A stretch of DNA of 64,000 nt from Fasciola hepatica (Eukaryota > Platyhelminthes > Trematoda > Plagiorchiida > Fasciolidae): assembly GCA_948099385.1 (NCBI GenBank), contig CANUEZ040000028.1, positions 5,061,501 through 5,125,500 of the forward strand. The letters run 5' to 3'. Below, piece after piece: positions 26,054 to 39,500 of the stretch. Position 1 is the stretch's first letter, and every line of letters starts with the position of its first letter. A model generated the notes under the pieces. It worked only from the letters and a program-made list of their open reading frames with translations. It searched no databases and was not told the DNA's origin. Both the position numbers and the translations under genes were made by a program.

Positions 26054-26812
26054 ATGCGACACAAGTGGAATTTAGGGAAATTTTTGGCCTTCAGAGTGAG
26101 GGAAATTTGTTCTGCGGAGTATTTAGAGGACGAACTGGTGCTAATAAGAAACACCCTACGTGAGAACAGTTACCCAGATCGGTTTATCGAAAGAAATCTT
26201 ATCGAAAGGCTGCCGAAAATCCCCTTGGACATCATAAGAAAGAAAGGCTTTCAAATTTGCTTGTTATTTAAAGGTGATATTGTTAGTGAAATCCTAAACC
26301 ATCGACTGGGGAGAGAAACACAAAATACTTTTAATGCTGCCACACTACGTTGTGTATTTCGAGCTACTCCTCTGATCCAGATTCAGAACAAGGATAGATT
26401 GCCGACGCTGACTTCATCAATGATTGCATACTCTTTCAGATGTGTTTGTGACGCATCTTATATGGGTCGACCGGCACGACAGTTTCTAACTCGGATTAAA
26501 GAGCATCGTCCGCGCTAGTTGAGTCAAGGACAAACTGGATCAATAAACGGCGCTGTCCTAGCGCATTTCGCTGACACTAGACATCAGGCGAATCCGGACA
26601 CTGCTTTCAAAGTTGTTCATCGTGTCCCCTCGAACAAATTCAAATGTGTTCAGTTGCGCACTCTGCAGACAGCCGAGGCAATTGGATTAAATAGGTCGAC
26701 CCCTGATATGTACACCCAAAAGCGTTTGGTCCGCGCACTCCAAATCCCATGGCCCAAGATTGATCAAGGCTGCATGAATCTACCGTCCAGTCGCCTAGAT
26801 GGTGTCAGCTAG
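26054..26812 (+). pseudogene. Penelope-like C-terminal region with GIY-YIG endonuclease
   Basis: This is the best-preserved part of the element. 155 codons are open to a TAG at 26516-26518, and the same frame then runs on to TAG at 26810-26812. The GIY-YIG signature appears as YSFRCVCDASYMGRPARQFL followed by RIKEH (about 26429-26505), with Met where family members usually have Ile. After the TAG the frame continues with SINGAVLAHFADTRHQ, which matches the conserved His-containing part of the domain. The final 45 or so codons lie in the 3' arm that is repeated in inverted form. One stop splits the domain, so it is probably inactive. Confidence 0.75.
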
Positions 26813-26985
26813 ATAAACCCTTTATGTGACAAGGATAATTCGACTGACAAGCCCTTGTCCATGATTGGTGTTTATTCCATATCTGTTCATGATGTTTTGT
26901 CTAATGTCTACCATGTGATCTGCAGATAGCTTGATAATGAATTACTGAAAAACAATTGTTTCGCCGAACTGGACTTTTATATCAA
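26673..26985 (+). repeat. Right arm (3' end) of the Penelope-like element
   Basis: The 3' end of the element, matched by the inverted arm at 23941-24250. It covers the last 45 or so codons of the endonuclease frame and about 170 bases of 3' tail ending at GGACTTTTATAT. Confidence 0.9.
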
Positions 26986-27875
26986 GGATATTCTCGTGGA
27001 AATAGTTATCAAGCAGCTGCGACTCTGTCGTATAGCTTGAATATTATGTGCATAAGTACTTCTGTACTCGTCTCTGTGGTATGATCTGTCAGTAAATGAA
27101 ATTTGCTCTGCTAAACCGATCGGATGCGCCGTCGACCAAAGTTGATCGATCGAGCAGAAAACGGAATGACACACGCGCATGAATTTTGTCGTTCTGAATG
27201 ACATCCACCTACTGTCATCACTTTCGATCTAATCATGCAGGGTGTTATATACTGTTATTGACACGAACGCGTGTGCGTGCACGGATACACACATGAGCAC
27301 GCACGCACGCAAAGATATACAACAGAAAAAGACACGGGGATACTTGCACCCAAAGAGAAAAAACAACTAGGTGCGCGTATGTGCGTTTCAGGTGAATCCT
27401 TCTTCTGTCCGGTGTGCTAGAATTCAGACCACGGCAAGGTGGTGCATGCTTGAACCTGTTCAGTTTTCACCATCTTCTCTCTTGTTCTTCTGCTGCGGGC
27501 TAGTTGCCAGACCTACGGCTAGGTTGCTGGGGCAGGACTAAGAGATATCGATTTGAAAGTGTGCCACGGTGTGCTATGAACGAAGTAAAATTTGATTTTC
27601 ACTAGGTTTACAAGAGCTCCGAGTAATAGAGCGGAGATGCGCACATACATTCATGCGTCGACGATGGTCATGAAACGATAGCGAGATAACGAATTACCTG
27701 TTTCTCTTGGTTGTGTGAGCGATATAACTAAAAGACAAACGATTGTCACCTGTTGTGATGTTCGGCTGATCGGGTTGCATCTGAATGATTAAGGGTAGTG
27801 ATTACTTTTGCAAATATTTCAGAAGGTCATTCTGAAGCGTAGCTTAGAGATATATTGTTTTAGATAATAAAAAAT

Positions 27876-27985
27876 CGAATTGCAGCGTTCGCATTCAAAA
27901 GTTCAACGCCACGAGCCAAAATGGAATCGACAGCATTTCGCCTGCCAGGCAGATGCGCTATTGGCTGAGCTACCGTGGTGCGGCC
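27876..27985 (-). mobile_element. tRNA-like SINE copy, inverted partner of 28151-28245
   Basis: The minus strand has GGTAGCTCAGCCAATAGCGC as box A, then CATCTGCCTGGCAGGCGAAA, and a tail TGGCGTTGAACTTTTGAAT. It shares head and tail with 28151-28245 in the opposite orientation. Confidence 0.55.
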
Positions 27986-28150
27986 CACCGGTCGCGATTA
28001 AGTGAATATCTAACAATGCGCAACTATTAGTGTGATGAGGCACGGTAACCGTTCTGCTTCTAACCAACGGATTAGCCTCGTCTGTTACTTCCCAATGGGA
28101 CGAAAAGCACACATTTGATATTCGCTTGTGTTATGCGCATTCAATAGGCC

Positions 28151-28245
28151 GTACAGCGATAGCTCATTTGGTGGAGCATCTGCCCGGTAAGCGAAATGTT
28201 GTCGGTGCCATTCCAGCTGATGGTGTTGGACCTTTGGATCAGAAA
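28151..28245 (+). mobile_element. tRNA-like SINE copy, partner of 27876-27985
   Basis: Contains ATAGCTCATTTGGTGGAGC (box A), CATCTGCCCGGTAAGCGAAA and the tail TGGTGTTGGACCTTTGGAT, matching the inverted copy to the left at most positions. Confidence 0.55.
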
Positions 28246-30567
28246 AATGCTGCCGGGTATTCCAGTATCTATAAAATACAGGATTCTCGTGTCAATAATT
28301 AATTCTACAAATATGTAGTTTTACTTGTGACTAGGATAGGGAAAACAATTATCCATATCTAAACGACTACTCGAATGTTTGAAAAACGGCGGAAGCCTAC
28401 TACCGTGAATTTCCTTACTGATAAGCTTTGTTTCTACAGCAACGGACAATGTGAAACAATGCAGCTCAGAACTGATCAGTTCTCGTGAATGATTGTGGTT
28501 TTGCCGCTGGTCCGAAGAGGACAAAGGCTGGAGCGGAGTGACCTATTTCTCCTGTCGCCTAGCAGATGGCGTTGATACGACGTAAGACTTTTCTATGTTT
28601 GTTTGGCCATCTCTATCTGCATCTATTTGTGAATAATGCCACAACTGTATTGTGTTCCAACGGTCAGGATGCGGTCGAATAAGGACTACGGCAGGGACGC
28701 TGACCTGTGGAGGCCACTGGATTCAACTCCAACTCTTTCAATCGCACAAACCTTGCACTTAAAAGGCAACAGCAGATTCCTGTGCATTTGAATCGTTTTT
28801 GTTCAAAAGATTTCAAAATACCGTAGTCCCGTAAAAATAAAACTTTGCCCTCTCAGTCCCACATCACTACTGGACCATGAAACCAATTAGCCAGGAAACA
28901 TTTTCGCCTGCCCTCGTTTCTGGATGGGCATGACTACACTTCTGAATCGCGTTTAGGTTAGAAGGAATGATGATGAGAATATTAGGAATTATATTACGGT
29001 CTAATGTCTTGTCGGCGTATAAGAAGAAAATAATTCAGACCAGAAAGACTTTCGTGATTTATTGTATCCAGTGCCGAACAAAGCAAAACCATTGATTCCG
29101 TGCGTTCTACGATGGAGACAGGTAGGCCGTGGTCAGAGACTATGCAGTCTATGCTTCATTACTAGCCAAAAGTCAATTTAACCGTCTTCTTGAGCACGAG
29201 CAACGACAAACTGAGCAGCATCAATTCAAATCAAATAGAAAAAACGCGCATAACTATTAGTGATTAGACTCAAATTAAACAGTTCGATTGCAACTAAGCA
29301 ATACTAACCAAACGCTCAGTCCAGCACTACTATGTAATTCGTTAGAACATGGAATAGCGTAGCCGGGCCCAAACGATCGGAAACACGTGTAGATTAAAAC
29401 AGCAACATAAATCCTTTTAACCGACTGTTCTGTTGGTTAGCGTCCGCAATTAATAGATGAGGTGTCTGACAGAGAATTTTCTGCATCCCTATTGACAAAA
29501 TTCATTTCACTGAAATAGCACTGGAAACCCATTGCGAAATGCCGAGAATCCAACCGATTCAATCAACAAACAATTTCCACTGGACGTACGTGAGGAGATA
29601 ACGAAGAACGTAGTTAGTCGTGGGCGAACGAATAAATAAAGTTGATATGCCACCAATCGAAATGTATGTTGTACCCAGGATACATAAGCATCGAACTGCG
29701 GGACGATAAAACGGTCGCACCGCATGAACAAAAAAAAAACAGGATGAACAGCCGGATCATGCACCTTCTTCGTTTCACCATCTCATGCACACAAAAGCGG
29801 GTTGCGCACAAAGAAACTGAAGAATCAACAAAATCCTCTCCGGAAATGTGATAACGACGGCTTATTTATTTATAGTTCACCAGAATTTCCTACTCCCGCT
29901 GCCCAGAAATAGGAGATACTCATAAAGGGTAAGCTTATCCTTTCTCATCATTGGTGGACGGGACAAAATAACAACCAATCACAGCTCATTAAGTCTCTGG
30001 GAGAAATACAAGTTGCACGCGATTTTTTTTTTTACACTACTTGTGCTAGCTGGGAGCATCCGTCATTTTACATGCGGACGTTCCCAGTTGAGTTTCAAGC
30101 GTGGATTTGGGTAATTCAATTTTAGTCGGCGTACAATTTATTGCAGCTGTGAAGATCACATACAACACACACACAGACTGATTATTTTGCGGACATAGTT
30201 AATGGTGGTTCACACGGTAAAAATCCGGTACTTCGAATAATTTATTTGTCTAATTATAATAGTGTTCCGTACAAATGAAGGACCATTGAAAATTGTCTAA
30301 GCTGTTACTTTCCTACTGACGAAATCCAAAATGAACCCGAGAATCCGAACTAGGTCCTTTTTTTCAATCTCAGATCTACAAGATGTCTTTGCATGTGAAA
30401 AGGAGCTCAGCGTCAACCATACCTATCGATAGCCGATCAAGTTCTATTGTGCTCACTCAGTCGGCTTACCCGGCCACAGCAAGTATGGAAAACGTATGGT
30501 ATACGCAGCTGTTTTCGGCTGTTATCAAGAATCGAGAAATAAAGCAAAACTGTAATAAGTATATCTG

Positions 30568-30574
30568 ACTCACC
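30568..30574 (-). other. Splice donor ending the giant exon
   Basis: On the minus strand the exon end reads TCACTTG followed by GTGAGTCAG. G at 30574 is the last exon base and GTGAGT at 30573-30568 is a consensus eukaryotic donor. The exon stops after the first base of a codon (phase 1). The protein is Ser/Glu-rich up to this point. The 45 codons that follow turn hydrophobic and aromatic, as expected of intron. Confidence 0.7.
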
Positions 30575-33500
30575 AAGTGATATAATGCTGCTCTCCTCCT
30601 CTGCTGCGATTCGTATAATACTGTCGCTTCTCTGAGAAAGAAGTGTTCGTCGGGATTCTCCAATGGGCCATTCCGGTTCTTCCGGAGGCAGCGCTTTGTC
30701 GTCCATGTAAGGAACATTGTACACCACATCTTTACTGCTTCGGAAACTTGGGATCTTTGTGGGGGTAAGTGCGTCAGGGAACAGATAATCGTCGTTCACA
30801 AAAACACATCCAGGTGGGGGTAGTTCCAAAGTGCTCCATGGACGACGCTTAGTGGATTCAGAGGTGCCTCTGCGGCGGACATCGACTGTTGCAAATTCGT
30901 CATATAAAATAGGTTGGATATTTATACCAGAAGGACTTGGGGGCAATGTGGGGGGCTCTGATGGCTCCTCTCGTTGACACATCTTATCATCAGCACCATG
31001 CCAAGTTTGCCGACTAAACAGATCTTTCGATTTTGCTGACGGGATTCTCGGTATTGGTTTCTCTTCAGCAGAACCATCTATGGATGCCTGAGATGAATGG
31101 TCAATCTGCTTTGACTTGGGGTTCTTTTTACCAAATGGCTGTTTGGATTTCCGTTGTTTCTTGGGCTTCTCACTCTTAACCGTCATCCCAGATGAGGGTT
31201 TTGCGCTTTGTTGTTGCTTGACTTTCTTTTGTTTCATAACCGAATGACGGCCATCACTTTCTTTTCGAAAACTGGCAGAATCAAATCTATCCGATTTATC
31301 CTGGGACTTTGGGAGTTTTCCTTTCCCAGGTCTAAACCAGCGCGGAAGAGTTGAACGTGATTCTGGTCTCACTTTTATCTCCATCTGCGCCTGTGCGTGT
31401 GCAGAACGAAGGTGAGCGCCCAAATCATCATCAATTGGGCTACCGACGCGAGTACATAAATTCTCCGTGGAAACAGTTCGGGTGGTTCCCGCAGTCTCTG
31501 CAACACCAATACCACTGTCAACATCAGTATCAACAGTCTTCGAAAAAACTTTCGGTCTTCTAAGACTGGGAAAACGGAGACTCCAAAAATGACGACCGGA
31601 TTTTCCGGCAGCCTCCGAATCAATGCCAAACGGAACCGCACCAAAATCCACAGCAGCAACTGCAGAGTCCAGGTGGCTACCGAAACCAGAACCGGAAGAA
31701 ATTTCAGGAAACGAGGTAAGCTGTACAGGTTCGGGCACCGTAGGAAGACCAGAACCACGCATAAGAAAATCAACCACAATGGGAGCAGAAAATGAATTTG
31801 CACAATACAACGAAGAGATTTCTGAAAAAGAGGAATCCGAAAAGAAAGGACCACCAAAAGCCAAATCAGCATCCAAAGAAGAAGAAGGGGCAGAATCAAA
31901 TTCCAAGCGCGAGGACTTCCCGAAATCTAGTACACAAGGAGGTGATTCCATACGAAAGCCCAAGGCCAAATGATCCACGCAAGAACTGAAGTCACCAAAA
32001 CCGACACCACCCATGCCAACATTCACATCCGGAGCGTGCAACTTAGGTCCGCTAATCTCAACACCAGGCAAACTAGCGTCAACGTCCAATCTCGGCATGC
32101 TCAAATCGACACCTAATGAACCAGGTGTGCCAGATAGATCAACACCACCTCCAACGTCAAGCGAAGGCAACTCACCCGATACGGACAAGTCCGGAACTTT
32201 CACATCCCCTCCAACACTGACCGAAGGAACAGCAGCACTCACGTCTATCGCACCACCTAAATCACCTACAGTAGACACATCTGGAAATTGCACATCAACA
32301 CGTGGAACGTCAACATCTGCACGCACGGAAGGTAGCTTGATCGACGGCCCAGACACGTCCACTGTAGCTTCGGGCAATTTCACTCCGGCATCAGCCGACA
32401 AATCGCCATGGCCAAGTTTCACTTTCGGCAAGCTTATTTTTGGAGACCAACCAAATTTCCACCCACGACCCTTCGCTTTACCACCAGCATGCACATCCAA
32501 ATCCGGAACTCGAACATCCCCGCCAACATCTAAACCGAGATCAGCTTTCCCCGACACCTTGGGCTTCTTCACTTTCTTTTCGCCCTTCGCTTTTCCACCA
32601 AATCCGAAGTGGAACTTCTTAGAAGGCACTGAGACCTCGGCGCTGGGCATATCTACTCCACCGGTCAACGAGATATCACCACTCAAATCTGGCCTTACAC
32701 CACCACTAACACCGGCGTCCAATCCGGGCAATGACATGCTCGCATCCACGCCTGGAGCTTGCGGCAACTCGATTTTGCCGCCGACTTCCGGACCGGAAAC
32801 GTGCACACCCGCCTCCGGGACTTTCACCTTACCCGAGACGTCCGCGTCTCCGCCCAACTTAAGGCTACCTTTCGGCCATCCGAATTTGGGCAATTTCAAT
32901 TTCAAACCGCCACCAGGCGCCTCACCTTTCACACTAACACCCAAATCAGCTCCACCAGTCCCGGTGGCAGAACCTCCCAAACTCGGTCCCTCGACTTTCG
33001 GTGTTTTCCCTTTCTTCCCAAATTTGAAACCAAATTTAGGCGCCTTCACTGACACGTCCGCTTTCGGTGAACTCACATCCACTCCAACATCACCCAAACC
33101 ACCAACATCCATGCCAACATTCACATCCGGAGCATGCAACTTCGGACCGCTAATCTCAACACCGGGAACACTGGCGTCCACGTCCATACCTGGTGTTTTC
33201 CCTTTCTTCCCAAATTTGAAACCAAATTTAGGCGCCTTCACTGACACGTCCGCTTTCGGTAAACTCACATCCGCTCCAACATCACCCAAACCACCAACAT
33301 CCATGCCAACATTCACATCCGGAGCGTGCAATTTCGGACCGCTAATCTCAACACCGGGCAAACTGGCGTCAATATCCACCTTCGGTAACTCAACTCCCTT
33401 GCCAACATCCATTCCGAATGACGGAACTTTCACGGACACATCCGCTTTCGGTAAACTCACATCCGCTCCAACATCACCCAAACCACCAACATCCATGCCA

Positions 33501-36500
33501 ACATTCACATCCGGAGCGTGCAACTTAGGTCCGCTAATCTCAACACCAGGCAAACTAGCGTCAACGTCCAATCTCGGCATGCTCAAATCGACACCTAATG
33601 AACCAGGTGTGCCAGATAGATCAACACCACCTCCAACGTCAAGCGAAGGCAACTCACCCGATACGGACAAGTCCGGAACTTTCACATCCCCTCCAACACT
33701 GACCGAGGGAACAGCAGCACTCACGTCTATCGCACCACCTAAATCACCTACAGTAGACACATCTGGAAATTGCACATCAACACGTGGAACGTCAACATCT
33801 GCACGCACGGAAGGTAGCTTGATCGACGGCCCAGACACGTCCACTGTAGCTTCGGGCAATTTCACTCCGGCATCAGCCGACAAATCGCCATGGCCAAGTT
33901 TCACTTTCGGCAAGCTTATTTTTGGAGACCAACCAAATTTCCACCCACGACCCTTCGCTTTACCACCAGCATGCACATCCAAATCCGGAACTCGAACATC
34001 CCCGCCAACATCTAAACCGAGATCAGCTTTCCCCGACACCTTGGGCTTCTTCACTTTCTTTTCGCCCTTCGCTTTTCCACCAAATCCGAAGTGGAACTTC
34101 TTAGAAGGCACTGAGACCTCGGCGCTGGGCATATCTACTCCACCGGTCAACGAGATATCACCACTCAAATCTGGCCTTACACCACCACTAACACCGGCGT
34201 CCAATCCGGGCAATGACACGCTCGCATCCACGCCTGGAGCTTGCGGCAACTCGATTTTGCCGCCGACTTCCGGACCGGAAACGTGCACACCCGCCTCCGG
34301 GACTTTCACCTTACCCGAGACGTCCGCGTCTCCGCCCAACTTAAGGCTACCTTTCGGCCATCCGAATTTGGGCAATTTCAATTTCAAACCGCCACCAGGC
34401 GCCTCACCTTTCACACTAACACCCAAATCAGCTCCACCAGTCCCGGTGGCAGAACCTCCCAAACTCGGTCCCTCGACTTTCGGTGTTTTCCCTTTCTTCC
34501 CAAATTTGAAACCAAATTTAGGCGCCTTCACTGACACGTCCGCTTTCGGTAAACTCACATCCACTCCAACATCACCCAAACCGCCAACATCCATGCCAAC
34601 ATTCACATCCGGAGCATGCAACTTCGGACCGCTAATCTCAACACCGGGAACACTGGCGTCCACGTCCATACCTGGTGTTTTCGCTTTCTTCCCAAATTTG
34701 AAACCAAATTTAGGCGCCTTCACTGACACGTCCGCTTTCGGTAAACTCACATCCGCTCCAACATCACCCAAACCACCAACATCCATGCCAACATTCACAT
34801 CCGGAGCGTGCAATTTCGGACCGCTAATCTCAACACCGGGCAAACTGGCGTCAATATCCACCTTCGGTAACTCAACTCCCTTGCCAACATCCATTCCGAA
34901 TGACGGAACTTTCACGGACACATCCGCTTTCGGTAAACTCACATCCGCTCCAACATCACCCAAACCACCAACATCCATGCCAACATTCACATCCGGAGCG
35001 TGCAACTTAGGTCCGCTAATCTCAACACCAGGCAAACTAGCGTCAACGTCCAATCTCGGCATGCTCAAATCGACACCTAATGAACCAGGTGTGCCAGATA
35101 GATCAACACCACCTCCAACGTCAAGCGAAGGCAACTCACCCGATACGGACAAGTCCGGAACTTTCACATCCCCTCCAACACTGACCGAGGGAACAGCAGC
35201 ACTCACGTCTATCGCACCACCTAAATCACCTACAGTAGACACATCTGGAAATTGCACATCAACACGTGGAACGTCAACATCTGCACGCACGGAAGGTAGC
35301 TTGATCGACGGCCCAGACACGTCCACTGTAGCTTCGGGCAATTTCACTCCGGCATCAGCCGACAAATCGCCATGGCCAAGTTTCACTTTCGGCAAGCTTA
35401 TTTTTGGAGACCAACCAAATTTCCACCCACGACCCTTCGCTTTACCACCAGCATGCACATCCAAATCCGGAACTCGAACATCCCCGCCAACATCTAAACC
35501 GAGATCAGCTTTCCCCGACACCTTGGGCTTCTTCACTTTCTTTTCGCCCTTCGCTTTTCCACCAAATCCGAAGTGGAACTTCTTAGAAGGCACTGAGACC
35601 TCGGCGCTGGGCATATCTACTCCACCGGTCAACGAGATATCACCACTCAAATCTGGCCTTACACCACCACTAACACCGGCGTCCAATCCGGGCAATGACA
35701 CGCTCGCATCCACGCCTGGAGCTTGCGGCAACTCGATTTTGCCGCCGACTTCCGGACCGGAAACGTGCACACCCGCCTCCGGGACTTTCACCTTACCCGA
35801 GACGTCCGCGTCTCCGCCCAACTTAAGGCTACCTTTCGGCCATCCGAATTTGGGCAATTTCAATTTCAAACCGCCACCAGGCGCCTCACCTTTCACACTA
35901 ACACCCAAATCAGCTCCACCAGTCCCGGTGGCAGAACCTCCCAAACTCGGTCCCTCGACTTTCGGTGTTTTCCCTTTCTTCCCAAATTTGAAACCAAATT
36001 TAGGCGCCTTCACTGACACGTCCGCTTTCGGTGAACTCACATCCACTCCAACATCACCCAAACCGCCAACATCCATGCCAACATTCACATCCGGAGCATG
36101 CAACTTCGGACCGCTAATCTCAACACCGGGAACACTGGCGTCCACGTCCATACCTGGTGTTTTCGCTTTCTTCCCAAATTTGAAACCAAATTTAGGCGCC
36201 TTCACTGACACGTCCGCTTTCGGTAAACTCACATCCGCTCCAACATCACCCAAACCACCAACATCCATGCCAACATTCACATCCGGAGCGTGCAATTTCG
36301 GACCGCTAATCTCAACACCGGGCAAACTGGCGTCAATATCCACCTTCGGTAACTCAACTCCCTTGCCAATATCCATTCCGAACGACGGAACTTTCACGGA
36401 CACATCCGCTTTCGGTAAACTCACATCCGCTCCAACATCACCCAAACCACCAACATCCATGCCAACATTCACATCCGGAGCGTGCAACTTAGGTCCGCTA

Positions 36501-39500
36501 ATCTCAACACCAGGCAAACTAGCGTCAACGTCCAATCTCGGCATGCTCAAATCGACACCTAATGAACCAGGTGTGCCAGATAGATCAACACCACCTCCAA
36601 CGTCAAGCGAAGGCAACTCACCCGATACGGACAAGTCCGGAACTTTCACATCCCCTCCAACACTGACCGAGGGAACAGCAGCACTCACGTCTATCGCACC
36701 ACCTAAATCACCTACAGTAGACACATCTGGAAATTGCACATCAACACGTGAAACGTCAACATCTGCACGCACGGAAGGTAGCTTGATCGACGGCCCAGAC
36801 ACGTCCACTGTAGCTTCGGGCAATTTCACTCCGGCATCAGCCGACAAATCGCCATGGCCAAGTTTCACTTTCGGCAAGCTTATTTTTGGAGACCAACCAA
36901 ATTTCCACCCACGACCCTTCGCTTTACCACCAGCATGCACATCCAAATCCGGAACTCGAACATCCCCGCCAACATCTAAACCGAGATCAGCTTTCCCCGA
37001 CACCTTGGGCTTCTTCACTTTCTTTTCGCCCTTCGCTTTTCCACCAAATCCGAAGTGGAACTTCTTAGAAGGCACTGAGACCTCGGCGCTGGGCATATCT
37101 ACTCCACCGGTCAACGAGATATCACCACTCAAATCTGGCCTTACACCACCACTAACACCGGCGTCCAATCCGGGCAATGACACGCTCGCATCCACGCCTG
37201 GAGCTTGCGGCAACTCGATTTTGCCGCCGACTTCCGGACCGGAAACGTGCACACCCGCCTCCGGGACTTTCACCTTACTCGAGACGTCCGCGTCTCCGCC
37301 CAACTTAAGGCTACCTTTCGGCCATCCGAATTTGGGCAATTTCAATTTCAAACCGCCACCAGGCGCCTCACCTTTCACACTAACACCCAAATCAGCTCCA
37401 CCAGTCCCGGTGGCAGAACCTCCCAAACTCGGTCCCTCGACTTTCGGTGTTTTCCCTTTCTTCCCAAATTTGAAACCAAATTTAGGCGCCTTCACTGACA
37501 CGTCCGCTTTCGGTGAACTCACATCCACTCCAACATCACCCAAACCGCCAACATCCATGCCAACATTCACATCCGGAGCATGCAACTTCGGACCGCTAAT
37601 CTCAACACCGGGAACACTGGCGTCCACGTCCATACCTGGTGTTTTCGCTTTCTTCCCAAATTTGAAACCAAATTTAGGCGCCTTCACTGACACGTCCGCT
37701 TTCGGTAAACTCACATCCGCTCCAACATCACCCAAACCACCAACATCCATGCCAACATTCACATCCGGAGCGTGCAATTTCGGACCGCTAATCTCAACAC
37801 CGGGCAAACTGGCGTCAATATCCACCTTCGGTAACTCAACTCCCTTGCCAATATCCATTCCGAACGACGGAACTTTCACGGACACATCCGCTTTCGGTAA
37901 ACTCACATCCGCTCCAACATCACCCAAACCACCAACATCCATGCCAACATTCACATCCGGAGCGTGCAACTTAGGTCCGCTAATCTCAACACCAGGCAAA
38001 CTAGCGTCAACGTCCAATCTCGGCATGCTCAAATCGACACCTAATGAACCAGGTGTGCCAGATAGATCAACACCACCTCCAACGTCAAGCGAAGGCAACT
38101 CACCCGATACGGACAAGTCCGGAACTTTCACATCCCCTCCAACACTGACCGAGGGAACAGCAGCACTCACGTCTATCGCACCACCTAAATCACCTACAGT
38201 AGACACATCTGGAAATTGCACATCAACACGTGGAACGTCAACATCTGCACGCACGGAAGGTAGCTTGATCGACGGCCCAGACACGTCCACTGTAGCTTCG
38301 GGCAATTTCACTCCGGCATCAGCCGACAAATCGCCATGGCCAAGTTTCACTTTCGGCAAGCTTATTTTTGGAGACCAACCAAATTTCCACCCACGACCCT
38401 TCGCTTTACCACCAGCATGCACATCCAAATCCGGAACTCGAACATCCCCGCCAACATCTAAACCGAGATCAGCTTTCCCCGACACCTTGGGCTTCTTCAC
38501 TTTCTTTTCGCCCTTCGCTTTTCCACCAAATCCGAAGTGGAACTTCTTAGAAGGCACTGAGACCTCGGCGCTGGGCATATCTACTCCACCGGTCAACGAG
38601 ATATCACCACTCAAATCTGGCCTTACACCACCACTAACACCGGCGTCCAATCCGGGCAATGACACGCTCGCATCCACGCCTGGAGCTTGCGGCAACTCGA
38701 TTTTGCCGCCGACTTCCGGACCGGAAACGTGCACACCCGCCTCCGGGACTTTCACCTTACCCGAGACGTCCGCGTCTCCGCCCAACTTAAGGCTACCTTT
38801 CGGCCATCCGAATTTGGGCAATTTCAATTTCAAACCGCCACCAGGCGCCTCACCTTTCACACTAACACCCAAATCAGCTCCACCAGTCCCGGTGGCAGAA
38901 CCTCCCAAACTCGGTCCCTCGACTTTCGGTGTTTTCCCTTTCTTCCCAAATTTGAAACCAAATTTAGGCGCCTTCACTGACACGTCCGCTTTCGGTGAAC
39001 TCACATCCACTCCAACATCACCCAAACCGCCAACATCCATGCCAACATTCACATCCGGAGCATGCAACTTCGGACCGCTAATCTCAACACCGGGAACACT
39101 GGCGTCCACGTCCATACCTGGTGTTTTCGCTTTCTTCCCAAATTTGAAACCAAATTTAGGCGCCTTCACTGACACGTCCGCTTTCGGTAAACTCACATCC
39201 GCTCCAACATCACCCAAACCACCAACATCCATGCCAACATTCACATCCGGAGCGTGCAATTTCGGACCGCTAATCTCAACACCGGGCAAACTGGCGTCAA
39301 TATCCACCTTCGGTAACTCAACTCCCTTGCCAATATCCATTCCGAACGACGGAACTTTCACGGACACATCCGCTTTCGGTAAACTCACATCCGCTCCAAC
39401 ATCACCCAAACCACCAACATCCATGCCAACATTCACATCCGGAGCGTGCAACTTAGGTCCGCTAATCTCAACACCAGGCAAACTAGCGTCAACGTCCAAT

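Larger units (their letters stand above)
24540..26985 (+). mobile_element. Penelope-like retroelement with GIY-YIG endonuclease, decayed
   Basis: Pieces in the expected order are an N-terminal region, a Penelope-type reverse transcriptase and a C-terminal GIY-YIG endonuclease. Frames are broken by many stops and shifts, so it cannot encode a working protein. It lies antisense to the giant gene, in its candidate last intron. Its last 310 bp recur inverted just upstream (23941-24250), a layout known for Penelope-like elements. The 3' boundary is taken where similarity between the two arms ends. The 5' boundary is approximate. Confidence 0.8.
19915..30573 (-). other. Candidate last intron of the giant gene
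   Basis: This is the interval between the GTGAGT donor and the candidate acceptor CAAG at 19915. It holds an antisense Penelope-like element with an inverted partial copy (23910-26985), an inverted SINE pair (27876-28245), a tRNA-like sequence near 23.2 kb and otherwise non-coding sequence. No exon was recognised inside. The frames at 22.3-22.6 and 29.5-29.85 kb show no family features. Confidence 0.45.

Noticed and set aside
24568..26812. Penelope-like element as an active, autonomous copy
   Set aside because: Multiple stops and at least one frameshift in the reverse transcriptase, plus a stop in the endonuclease.
30437..30573. Last 45 codons of the giant open frame as its real C-terminus
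   Set aside because: They follow a consensus GTGAGT donor and change abruptly to hydrophobic/aromatic composition. They are kept only as the alternative if splicing does not occur.
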